A DNA stretch of 6,259 bases from Polynucleobacter meluiroseus. GTDB lineage: Bacteria; Verrucomicrobiota; Verrucomicrobiia; Opitutales; UBA953. The notes beneath the pieces were generated by a model. The model had not been told where the DNA came from, made no database searches, and was given only the letters and a program-made list of their open reading frames with translations. The DNA is taken from the NCBI GenBank assembly GCA_943323725.2, contig CALPIW020000095.1, forward strand, positions 1 through 6,259, in the 5' to 3' direction. The position numbers and the translations under genes are program-made. This document shows positions 1-6,259 of the stretch, in pieces (position 1 is the first letter of the stretch; each line of letters begins with the position of its first letter).

Positions 1-507
1 AGCCACGGCGCGGATCGGAGCCTGGCCGGAAAGCGCGGCGAGCATGTCACCCTTGGTGACGCGGCCGGCCTTGCCCGTGCCTTCGACGCCTGCGGGATCG
101 AGGCCGGTTTCTTCGGAGAGGCGACGGACGGCCGGAGAGATTTCGGCGGCGGCGCCAGACTTGGCGGCGACCGGAGCGGCTTTCGGCGCGGGAGCCGCGG
201 TGGCGGCCGGAGCAGAGGCAGCGGCCGGTTTGGCGGCGGGAGCAGGAGCGGCGCTCGGTGCGTTGCCGGCGGCGCTCGCTTCGATCGACGCAACGACTTG
301 TCCGACCACGACATCCGTGCCCGCGTTGACGACGAGGGTGATCTGCCCGTCGACTTCGGCGGTGCCTTCGGAGGTCACCTTGTCGGTTTCGTACGAGAAG
401 AGAGGCTGACCCTTGCGGACGGCGTCACCGGACTTGACCAGCCAGGCGGCCAGGAGGCCCCCGGTGATGGATTCGCCCATGGGAGGGATTTTGACTTCGA
501 CGGCCAT
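1..507 (-). CDS. sucB: Dihydrolipoyllysine-residue succinyltransferase, E2 of 2-oxoglutarate dehydrogenase (N-terminal part, cut by window edge)
   Basis: E2 takes the succinyl group from SucA on a lipoyl-lysine arm and transfers it to CoA, giving succinyl-CoA in the cytoplasmic TCA-cycle complex. The 169 visible residues start MAVEVKIPPMGESITGG. Residues 2 to about 76 form a single lipoyl domain with the ETDKV motif, so Lys43 is the predicted lipoylated residue. Residues about 77-121 are an Ala/Pro/Lys linker typical of the swinging arm. Residues about 123-159 (ISPAVRRLSEETGLDP, then GTGKAGRVTKGDML) match the peripheral subunit-binding domain. The catalytic acyltransferase domain lies beyond base 1 and is not seen. 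The start is the ATG at 507-505: it puts the lipoyl domain at residue 2, and the upstream ATG and GTG within 35 bases are out of frame. No clear Shine-Dalgarno is visible. The GES motif and the sucA gene just upstream favour SucB over a pyruvate dehydrogenase E2. Confidence 0.93.
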   Translation of the reverse strand, partial: MAVEVKIPPMGESITGGLLAAWLVKSGDAVRKGQPLFSYETDKVTSEGTAEVDGQITLVVNAGTDVVVGQVVASIEASAAGNAPSAAPAPAAKPAAASAPAATAAPAPKAAPVAAKSGAAAEISPAVRRLSEETGLDPAGVEGTGKAGRVTKGDMLAALSGQAPIRAVA

Positions 508-565
508 GAAAGTTGGGTGGCCACTAAATTGGAACCCATCCCGAGGCCTTTCAACGGGGAAATAG

Positions 566-599
566 CCCTTTAAACGACCTAGGAAGGTCGTTTGAGGGG
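566..599 (-). terminator. Stem-loop in the sucA-sucB gap, possible weak terminator, attenuator or processing site
   Basis: Bases 572-580 (AAACGACCT) pair perfectly with 585-593 (AGGTCGTTT) around a four-base loop. The stem extends to 566-568 with 597-599 (CCC/GGG) through two imperfect positions. In the minus-strand transcript (the sucA-to-sucB direction) those two positions are C/A mismatches; in a plus-strand transcript they would be G-U pairs. The 3' arm in the sucAB direction ends in UUU and continues AAAGGG, so there is no long U-tract and full intrinsic termination looks unlikely. It lies 46 bases past the sucA stop and 59 bases before the sucB start. It could reduce read-through, protect the sucA 3' end or be a processing site. 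The structure is directly visible; the role is inferred. Confidence 0.4.
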
Positions 600-645
600 T
601 AGTAGGAGGGGTGGTCGGACCGACAAAATCGGCTACTGACCCTTA

Positions 646-3366
646 TTAGGCGCCAAAGGCCTGCCGGATGACGTCAGCCTGCTCGATCTTGTGGACCGAG
701 AGCGAGCCCACCGCGGGAGAGGCGGCCGCGTCGCGACCCGCGTAGAGCGGTCGAAGGCCGAGGGCTTCCTCGACGAGCGGAGCGACGAAGGACCAACCGC
801 CCATGTTCTTGGGCTCATCCTGCACCCAGACGACCTTCTTGGGCGAACCCAGGTCGGCGTGCAGCTTGGCGAGGGTGGCGGCGTCGAAGGGGTAGAACTG
901 CTCGACGCGGACGATGGTCGTGGCGGTGTCCTTGCGGGCCGCGCGTTCGGCGTCGAGTTCGTAGAAGACCTTGCCGGAGCAGAGCAGCAGGCGCTCGGTC
1001 TTCGCGGCCGGAGTGGCGTCAGGCAGGATGGCGTGGAAGCGTCCGCCGGAGAGTTCGGCGAGCGTGCTCACGCAGGACTTGTGACGCAGCAGGCTCTTGG
1101 GGGTCATCACGACCAGAGGCTTGCGGAGATCCGACTTCACCTGGCGACGCAGCGCGTGGAAGAGCTGGGCCGGGGTGGAGGGCTGGGCGACCTGCAGGTT
1201 GTTCTCGGCGCAGAGCTGAAGGAAGCGTTCGAGGCGGGCGGAGGAGTGTTCCGGACCCTGGCCTTCGTAGCCGTGCGGCAGGAGCATCACGAGGCCGCTG
1301 GTCTGACCCCACTTCGATTCCGCCGAAGCGATGAACTGGTCGATCATGATCTGCGCGCCGTTGGCGAAGTCGCCGAACTGGGCTTCCCAGATCACCAACG
1401 AATCCGGGGCTTCGAGCGAGTAGCCGTAATCGAAACCGAGGACCGCGTATTCGGAGAGGGAGGAGTTGACGAGTTCGATCTCCGCGCCGGCGATCGAGCC
1501 CAGCGGGCAGTATTCGGCGTCGTTGGAAGGGTCGTGCAGCACCGCATGGCGGTGGGAGAAGGTGCCGCGTTCGCAGTCCTGGCCGGAGATGCGCACAGGG
1601 TAGCCTTCGGCGAGCAGGGAAGCGAAGGCGAGGCCTTCACCGAGGCTCCAGTCGATGTTCGCGCCGGCCTTGTAGGCTTCGGCCTTGGCGTCGAGGAGTC
1701 GCTTGATCTTGGGGTTGGGCGCGAAGTCCGGCGGGGTCTGCCAGAGCACCGGCGCGACCTTGTCCAGCAACTCGCGCGGGGCCGAAGTGTCGACGGAGTG
1801 TTCGTAGGCCGAACGGAAAGGACGCACGCCCACGGGCTTGGTCTTACGTTCTTCGACTTCCGCGGCGATCGACGCCTGGGCGCGTTCCTGGGCGGCGTTG
1901 AGCAGCACGTCGAATTCGGTGCGCAGGGCGATCAGCTCGCCGTCCGGGGCCGACTTGGATTCGGTCAGGCGGGAAGCGTAGAGTTCTGCGATGCTCGAAT
2001 GAGCGGAGATCTCCTTGTAAAGCACGGGCTGGGTGAAGGCCGGTTCGTCGGTCTCGTTGTGGCCGTAGCGACGGTAGCAGACGATATCCAGCACGGCGTC
2101 GGCGCCGAACTTCTGGCGGAACTCGAGCGCGATCTCAGCCGCGAGGACGACGGCGTCGGGGTCGTCGCCGTTCGCGTGGAAGATCGGCGACTCGGTGAAC
2201 TTGGCGATCTCGGTGCAATGACGGCCGGTGCGGGCCTCGTCGGGGTTGGTGGTGAAACCGACCTGGTTGTTCGAGACGATGTGGAGCGTGCCGCCCACCT
2301 GGTAGCCCTTGAGGCCGGCGAGGTTGAGCGTCTCCATGACCACGCCCTGGCCGGCGAACGCGGCGTCGCCGTGCAGCAGGATGGGGAGGACCTTGGAGCG
2401 GTCGGCGCCGCCTTGGAGGTCGACGAGCGCGCGGGCGCGGCCGAGGACGACAGGATTGACGGCTTCGAGGTGGCTGGGGTTGAAGGCGAGGGTGACGCCG
2501 ATCTCCTTGCCGTCGACGACGCGGGCGCCGGCGTAGCCGAGGTGATACTTCACGTCGCCGTCACCATGCGTGGTGTCGGGGATGTGCTGTTCGGAGAAGC
2601 CGGCGAAGAGGGCTTCGGGCTTCTTGCCGCAGACGTTGACGAGGACGTTGAGTCGGCCGCGGTGGGCCATGCCGATGACGAGGTCGGCGACGCCGGCGGA
2701 CGGAGCGCGATGGATGAGCTGATCCATGACGGCGAGCATGACTTCGCCGCCTTCGACGGAGAAGCGCTTGGCGCCTACGAAGGTCTTGTGGAGGAAGCGT
2801 TCGAACTGCTCGGCCTGCACGATGGAGCGCAGGAAGCGGCGACGGGCCGCGGCGTCATAAGCCGGACGGAGGCCGCAGCTTTCGACGCGTTCCTGGAGCC
2901 AGCGGCGGCGCTCGCCGTCTTGGATGTGACTGAATTCGACGCCGATAGGGCCGCAGTAAGTCGCCTTCAGCTTGGCGAGAATCTCACCGAGGGGGAGCAT
3001 CTGGCCGCCGAGGAAATCACCCGTGTGGAACACGCGGTCGGCCGGCAGGGAATCGAGGCCGAGGGCCTTGTCGGTGAGTTCGAAGTGAGGGAAGGGCTCG
3101 GCGAGCGGGTTGATGCGGGCCTGGAGGTGGCCGATCATCCGATAGGCCTGGATGGCGGCGAGGACCTTCCATTGGGCGGCGGCGTCGACCGAGCCGGCGG
3201 CCGGGGCGCCTTTACCGGGCTTAGGCGGGAGGCTGAGGCCGAGTTCGAAGCCTTCGAAGAAAGAACGCCAGTCACCGTCGACCGAGGAAGGGTCCTTGGA
3301 CCACTGCTCGTGATAAGATGCGATGAGGTCTGCGTTCCACCGACTGCCGACGCTGAGATGTTTCAT
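646..3366 (-). CDS. sucA: 2-oxoglutarate dehydrogenase E1 component (thiamine diphosphate-dependent decarboxylase)
   Basis: SucA decarboxylates 2-oxoglutarate and reductively succinylates the lipoyl arm of SucB, the committed step from 2-oxoglutarate to succinyl-CoA in the TCA cycle. The protein has 906 residues, close to the roughly 930 of the E. coli enzyme, and looks intact. Residues about 11-43 (NADLIASYHEQW, then DPSSVDGDWRSFF) match the N-terminal E2-binding segment. MAHRGRLN at 233-240 carries the active-site histidine (His235), and NPSHLE holds a second conserved histidine (His299). The thiamine diphosphate/Mg motif is GDAAF starting at Gly333, with NNQ at 366-368. YRRYGHNETDEP lies at 431-442. 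The C-terminal half has the transketolase-type pyrimidine-binding region, HGYEGQGPEHSSARLER at 698-714, and ends with ASPAVGSLSVH near 882-892. There is no fused acyltransferase domain, unlike actinobacterial OdhA. The ATG at 3366-3364 is preceded by a short AGG six bases upstream. It is the first gene of a leftward sucA-sucB pair. Confidence 0.98.
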   Translation of the reverse strand: MKHLSVGSRWNADLIASYHEQWSKDPSSVDGDWRSFFEGFELGLSLPPKPGKGAPAAGSVDAAAQWKVLAAIQAYRMIGHLQARINPLAEPFPHFELTDKALGLDSLPADRVFHTGDFLGGQMLPLGEILAKLKATYCGPIGVEFSHIQDGERRRWLQERVESCGLRPAYDAAARRRFLRSIVQAEQFERFLHKTFVGAKRFSVEGGEVMLAVMDQLIHRAPSAGVADLVIGMAHRGRLNVLVNVCGKKPEALFAGFSEQHIPDTTHGDGDVKYHLGYAGARVVDGKEIGVTLAFNPSHLEAVNPVVLGRARALVDLQGGADRSKVLPILLHGDAAFAGQGVVMETLNLAGLKGYQVGGTLHIVSNNQVGFTTNPDEARTGRHCTEIAKFTESPIFHANGDDPDAVVLAAEIALEFRQKFGADAVLDIVCYRRYGHNETDEPAFTQPVLYKEISAHSSIAELYASRLTESKSAPDGELIALRTEFDVLLNAAQERAQASIAAEVEERKTKPVGVRPFRSAYEHSVDTSAPRELLDKVAPVLWQTPPDFAPNPKIKRLLDAKAEAYKAGANIDWSLGEGLAFASLLAEGYPVRISGQDCERGTFSHRHAVLHDPSNDAEYCPLGSIAGAEIELVNSSLSEYAVLGFDYGYSLEAPDSLVIWEAQFGDFANGAQIMIDQFIASAESKWGQTSGLVMLLPHGYEGQGPEHSSARLERFLQLCAENNLQVAQPSTPAQLFHALRRQVKSDLRKPLVVMTPKSLLRHKSCVSTLAELSGGRFHAILPDATPAAKTERLLLCSGKVFYELDAERAARKDTATTIVRVEQFYPFDAATLAKLHADLGSPKKVVWVQDEPKNMGGWSFVAPLVEEALGLRPLYAGRDAAASPAVGSLSVHKIEQADVIRQAFGA

Positions 3367-3375
3367 TTTTGGCCT

Positions 3376-3397
3376 GTAAAAGGGAAGTAAAAGTAAA
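3376..3397 (-). repeat. Short direct repeats forming a pyrimidine-rich stretch in the sucA leader
   Basis: On the plus strand GTAAAAG occurs at 3376-3382 and again at 3387-3393, followed by a partial copy GTAAA at 3393-3397. The two full copies are 11 bases apart, about one helical turn. In the sucA transcript this reads as repeated CUUUUAC, a pyrimidine-rich tract 10-31 bases upstream of the start codon. Such tracts can bind ribosomal protein S1 and help initiation where the Shine-Dalgarno is short, as here. The repeat is seen directly; any role is inferred. Confidence 0.3.
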
Positions 3398-3432
3398 CCA
3401 GTGACCCGAGCATAAACAAGCCCAGACCCTGC

Positions 3433-3442
3433 ACAAATTTGT
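3433..3442. promoter_or_regulatory. 10-bp perfect palindrome, possible operator
   Basis: ACAAATTTGT at 3433-3442 is a perfect palindrome in the divergent intergenic region. It overlaps the start of the candidate rightward -35 box (3439-3444), so a protein bound there could affect helicase transcription and possibly sucA. The symmetry does not extend beyond ten bases, so chance is a real alternative in this AT-rich patch. No regulator family is assigned. Confidence 0.22.
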
Positions 3443-3496
3443 CACTTATTGGGGGTTGTAAGGCTAAACCCGGCAGGGTGTAATGAGCCACCGTCG

Positions 3497-6016
3497 ATGT
3501 CTTCCCCGCGTCCGGCCAACCGCTCCTACTCCACGGAAGCCCTGGAGAGGTGGTTCGCGTCCATGCCTGAAGACTGGGAAGACGCTTTCAAGGCCGCCGA
3601 CCTCACCGAAGGTCGCCGCCTCTATACCGAAGGATTGGTCAGACAGATCGAACTCAGGCCGGAGAGCGCCGAAGCCGTCACCCGGACCGAAGAGCAGACG
3701 GTCCGTGCCGTCATCGAGATCGTCGACGGCAAACTGGATTGGCGCACCTCGTTGCCCGAGGAAGAGAACGGCGCGCCTTTCGCCGTGGCTTCGCTGTATG
3801 AGGTGGAGGAACTGCTCGCCGATGAGCTCCCGGCGATCGATGAGTCCGCCATGGCCGCCGCGCCCGAGGCGCCGAAGGAGCCCGAACGCAAGGATGCCAA
3901 CGCCCGCGCCTCACTGAAACTGCAGGTCAGCTTCGAGCTGTCTTCCGAAGGCCTGAAGATTTCCGCCGCCTGGACCGGCCGCGGCGGCCATGCCTGGAAT
4001 TGCTTCGGCCCCGGAGCCATCCCGGGCGACGAACTTTCCGACGAACAACGGCAGGCCTTGTTCCGTTTCAATACCGTGGCCCACCGGGCCGGGTTCGCCT
4101 ACGGCAAGGCCACCGGCGCCTGGGCGATCGACAACATCGGCCGCATCGAGCGCTTCGTGCGCGAGGACCTGGCCGATTGGCGCAAGCGTTTCAAGTTGGT
4201 CGGCGAGGACGCCCTGAACATCTTCCGTAACGAGCAGCTGCAGGTCGCCGTCGATGCCGAAGCCGAGTCGGCGGCCGACGGTAAGTCCTTCAGGCTGAAC
4301 TGGCGCCTCAAGGCCGGCGGACACCGCCTGCTCGCCGACGAGCAGAAACTCCTGCTCAAGGCCGGCGGACGCCCCGTCATCCTGCCCGGCAAGGGCGTCG
4401 TCGCTTATAACGCCGCCGTCGCCGACTTCTCCGAGGACTGGCGGGCGAAGGACGGCGAAGTCCCTCGTTACTTGCTGCTGTCGCTGTTCGACCATGCGGC
4501 CGTCGGCGCCCTCAAACTCAACGACGACCTCAAGGCTTGGAAGGACAAGCTTCTCCATGAGCCGACTCCGCCGGACGACCTGCCCGCGCACCTGCGTCCT
4601 TACCAGGCGAAGGGCGTCGCTTGGCTCGGTCGCCTTTGCGAGCTGGGCGCGCATCCGCTGCTGGCCGACGAGATGGGCCTTGGTAAGACGGTCCAAGTGC
4701 TCGCCTTGCTCGCGTCCCGTCCCGTCGGCGAGCGTTCCCTCATCGTCTGTCCGGCGAGCGTCATCCCGGTCTGGCTTGGTGAAATCAAACGATTCCACCC
4801 CGAACTCACCGCCGGGACGGCCGTGCTCACGGCCGAGGATGATTTCGTCAAGAACCCCGGCGCCCGTCTCTGGATCTCCAGCTATACGCAGCTGCGTCGT
4901 CATGCCGAACTGCTCCCGAAGACCCGTTTCGGCTACGCGGTGCTCGACGAAGCCCAGGCCATCAAGAATCCCGAGTCGAAGACCACGCAGACGTGCGTCG
5001 CGCTCCAGGCCGACCACCGGATCGCGATCACCGGCACGCCCCTCGAGAACCGCCCCACGGACCTGTGGACGATCTTCCGCTTCCTGATGCCCGGACTGCT
5101 CGGCAAGCGCGCGGGTTTCGAGCGCCTGATGCTCCGCGACGCCTCGATCGCGCTCGGCAAGGTTCGTCGCCAGGTCTCGCCCTTCATCCTCCGCCGCCTC
5201 AAGCGTCATGTCGCCGCGGACATCCCGCCGAAGATGGAAGTCGTCCTGCCGTGCCCGCTCACGCACGAACAGCGTTCGCTTTACCAGCACCTCACGCAGG
5301 GCAGCGGATTGTCGGGCGAACTCGCTTCGCTGCTGTCGAAGGACGCCACGTCCGTGCTCACGTTGCTGATGCGTCTGCGTCAGGTCTGCTGCGACCCGGG
5401 CCTGCTGCCCGAGAACTCGACCTGCCCGTCGGCCCATTCCGGCAAGATCACCTTGCTCGTGTCCAAGCTGGCCGAGATCTCCGCCAACGGTTCGAAGGCC
5501 GTGGTGTTCTCCCAGTTCGTCTCCCTCATCGAGCGCGTCAAGGCGACGCTCGCCCGCGATCTGCCGTCCCTGCCGATCTTCGAGCTCACCGGGGAGACCA
5601 AGGATCGCTCCGCCCCGGTGGAGAAGTTCAAGGAGACGAAGGGCCCCGCGCTCTTCCTCGCTTCGCTCAAGGCCGGCGGCACGGGCATCACGCTCAACAC
5701 CGCGGAGTACGTCTTCCTGATGGACCCATGGTGGAATCCGGCCGTCGAGGCCCAGGCCGTCGACCGCGTGCACCGCATCGGCCAGAAGAATCCGGTCCTG
5801 ATCTATCGCATGATCGCCCCGGGCACCGTCGAGGAACGCATCGAGGAGCTGAAGCAGGAGAAGCGCGAACTCTTCTCGACGGTCGTCGGCGACATCCCGG
5901 ACATGACCGACTGGACGCGCCACTTCTCGTCGCTCGACGCGCTCATCCGTCTCAGCGATTCCCCGGCCGCCGCGGCTTCCGCGGAGACGGCGCCGGAACG
6001 CGACGCCGAAGGCTGA
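3497..6016 (+). CDS. SNF2/SWI2-family DEAD/DEAH-box helicase-like ATPase
   Basis: Bacterial SNF2-family protein, expected to be a DNA-dependent ATPase/translocase that remodels protein-DNA or transcription complexes; its target cannot be told from sequence. From the ATG at 3497 it has 839 residues. Superfamily 2 motifs are all present: I, DEMGLGKT (391-398, Lys397 for ATP); Ia, LIVCPASVIPVW (415-426); II, DEAQ (484-487); III, ITGTPLENR (511-519); IV, VVFSQF (669-674); V, SLKAGGTGITLN (723-734); DPWWNP (743-748); VI, QAVDRVHRIGQ (753-763). So both RecA-like lobes look functional. Residues about 35-107 resemble a SWIM domain but contain no Cys or His. Residues about 140-350 match the long pre-helicase region of bacterial SNF2 proteins. 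The Ala-rich tail is probably disordered. A TTG at 3449 would add 16 residues but has no ribosome site, so ATG 3497 is preferred, itself with only a weak GAG upstream. It is divergent from sucA and convergent with rimO, so probably monocistronic. Confidence 0.92.
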   Translation: MSSPRPANRSYSTEALERWFASMPEDWEDAFKAADLTEGRRLYTEGLVRQIELRPESAEAVTRTEEQTVRAVIEIVDGKLDWRTSLPEEENGAPFAVASLYEVEELLADELPAIDESAMAAAPEAPKEPERKDANARASLKLQVSFELSSEGLKISAAWTGRGGHAWNCFGPGAIPGDELSDEQRQALFRFNTVAHRAGFAYGKATGAWAIDNIGRIERFVREDLADWRKRFKLVGEDALNIFRNEQLQVAVDAEAESAADGKSFRLNWRLKAGGHRLLADEQKLLLKAGGRPVILPGKGVVAYNAAVADFSEDWRAKDGEVPRYLLLSLFDHAAVGALKLNDDLKAWKDKLLHEPTPPDDLPAHLRPYQAKGVAWLGRLCELGAHPLLADEMGLGKTVQVLALLASRPVGERSLIVCPASVIPVWLGEIKRFHPELTAGTAVLTAEDDFVKNPGARLWISSYTQLRRHAELLPKTRFGYAVLDEAQAIKNPESKTTQTCVALQADHRIAITGTPLENRPTDLWTIFRFLMPGLLGKRAGFERLMLRDASIALGKVRRQVSPFILRRLKRHVAADIPPKMEVVLPCPLTHEQRSLYQHLTQGSGLSGELASLLSKDATSVLTLLMRLRQVCCDPGLLPENSTCPSAHSGKITLLVSKLAEISANGSKAVVFSQFVSLIERVKATLARDLPSLPIFELTGETKDRSAPVEKFKETKGPALFLASLKAGGTGITLNTAEYVFLMDPWWNPAVEAQAVDRVHRIGQKNPVLIYRMIAPGTVEERIEELKQEKRELFSTVVGDIPDMTDWTRHFSSLDALIRLSDSPAAAASAETAPERDAEG

Positions 6017-6259
6017 TCACTTGGCGATCAGGTCGTATTCCTCGGCGCCCGTCACGGTCACCTCGGCGAACTGGCCGATCGCGAGCTTCTTCGGGACCTT
6101 GACGATGCCGTCGATCTCCATGGCGTCGCCGGTGCTGCGGGCGACGCCCGGGCTTTCGACGAGGACGCGGAGCTTGCGGCCGACGAAGGCTTCGCCGCGC
6201 TGCTTGGAAAGGCGCTGGAGCAGGAGCATGGCGCGGGCGTGGCGGTCGGCCTTCACCTC
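6017..6259 (-). CDS. rimO: Ribosomal protein S12 methylthiotransferase RimO (C-terminal part, cut by window edge)
   Basis: RimO is a radical-SAM iron-sulfur enzyme that adds a methylthio group to a conserved aspartate of ribosomal protein S12. Only the last 80 residues are in the window, covering the end of the linker and the C-terminal TRAM domain. The visible part begins EVKADRHARAML, matching the family's E-E-V-K-x-x-R-x-x-x-L helix. It continues with VGRKLRVLVE, the RimO-typical GDAMEIDGIV, and ends TGAEEYDLIAK, comparable to the DEYDL ending of E. coli RimO. These features separate it from the related MiaB family, whose TRAM domain lacks the EIDG segment. The reading frame stays open to the window edge; a GTG at 6256-6254 is an internal valine, not a start. 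The radical-SAM CxxxCxxC and the N-terminal domain lie outside the window. Its stop codon directly abuts that of the convergent helicase gene. Confidence 0.9.
   Translation of the reverse strand, partial: EVKADRHARAMLLLQRLSKQRGEAFVGRKLRVLVESPGVARSTGDAMEIDGIVKVPKKLAIGQFAEVTVTGAEEYDLIAK

Larger units (their letters stand above)
3367..3496. promoter_or_regulatory. Divergent intergenic region with promoters for sucA (left) and the SNF2 helicase (right)
   Basis: The 130 bases between the two divergent starts are visibly more AT-rich than the flanking genes. Rightwards, TTGTCA at 3439-3444 is a 5/6 match to a sigma70 -35 box, but the best -10 at about 18 bases (GCTAAA, 3463-3468) is poor. Leftwards, the minus strand has TTTATGCT around 3408-3415 as a weak -10-like element, with only a poor TTGTGC 16 bases upstream of its TATGCT. 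Neither promoter is secure; the divergent layout itself is the main argument that promoters lie here. No riboswitch or small RNA was recognised. Confidence 0.5.

Noticed and set aside
44..409. A 121-codon Ala-rich frame on the plus strand over sucB
   Set aside because: It is a shadow of the lipoyl domain and Ala/Pro linker on the other strand; the low-complexity alanine arises from the GC-rich linker codons.
646..3366. Possible E1-E2 fusion of the actinobacterial OdhA type
   Set aside because: At 906 residues, with an N-terminal E2-binding segment and no acyltransferase domain, it is a plain SucA, and a separate sucB follows.
691..3390. An 899-codon open frame on the plus strand, antisense to nearly all of sucA
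   Set aside because: It is in exact codon register with sucA, so it stays open simply because sucA avoids TTA, CTA and TCA codons, as expected from its G/C-ending codon preference. The translation shows no recognisable domain, while the opposite strand encodes unmistakable SucA.
3483..3917. A 144-codon plus-strand frame starting at the ATG with a good ribosome site
   Set aside because: Its product is Arg/Pro/Ser-rich and lies wholly over the helicase N-terminus in another frame. It is kept only as a possible competing start, not as a gene.
3911..5923. A 670-codon open frame on the minus strand opposite the helicase
   Set aside because: It has the same cause: exact antisense codon register with a gene of strong G/C-ending codon bias. 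All helicase motifs are on the plus strand.
4993..6102. A 369-codon plus-strand frame overlapping the helicase C-terminal half and running into rimO
   Set aside because: It is rich in Arg, Pro, Gly and His with no domain, typical of an off-frame reading of GC-rich coding DNA, and it overlaps two well-supported genes.
1..6259. Mobile element, defence system, CRISPR array or RNA gene, including a defence role for the SNF2 protein
   Set aside because: No transposase, integrase, repeat-spacer pattern, tRNA-like fold or companion methylase/nuclease gene is seen. The helicase sits between housekeeping genes on opposite strands, so there is no support for a defence cassette.

Overview
This is a GC-rich bacterial chromosomal window that looks like ordinary core genome. 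It holds two complete genes and two genes cut by the window edges. I see no tRNA, rRNA, mobile element, CRISPR array or phage gene. Strong G/C preference at third codon positions runs through all four genes, with no obvious compositional break. A canonical SucA-SucB pair beside a SNF2-family helicase with a long bacterial N-terminal region fits a high-GC Verrucomicrobiota (Opitutae-like) genome. That placement is from general recognition only and is tentative.

Layout. Bases 1-507 (minus) are the N-terminal part of the E2 component of 2-oxoglutarate dehydrogenase (sucB): lipoyl domain, Ala/Pro linker and subunit-binding domain. Bases 508-645 are a 138-base gap with a strong stem-loop. Bases 646-3366 (minus) are the complete E1 component (sucA), so the operon order is sucA then sucB, reading leftwards. 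Bases 3367-3496 are a divergent intergenic region that should contain the promoters for sucA (left) and the helicase (right). Bases 3497-6016 (plus) are a complete SNF2/SWI2-family ATPase. Bases 6017-6259 (minus) are the C-terminal TRAM end of the ribosomal protein S12 methylthiotransferase RimO. RimO converges on the helicase with no bases between the two stop codons.

Function. SucA decarboxylates 2-oxoglutarate with thiamine diphosphate and passes the succinyl group to the lipoyl-lysine of SucB. SucB makes succinyl-CoA in the TCA cycle. The dihydrolipoamide dehydrogenase that completes the complex is not in the window. The helicase and RimO have no evident functional link to it and appear to be simple neighbours.

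I did not find a new biological system here. The points most worth a second look are the structured sucA-sucB gap, an N-terminal region of the helicase that looks like a SWIM domain without zinc ligands, the abutting convergent stop codons, and an out-of-frame ATG just upstream of the helicase start.
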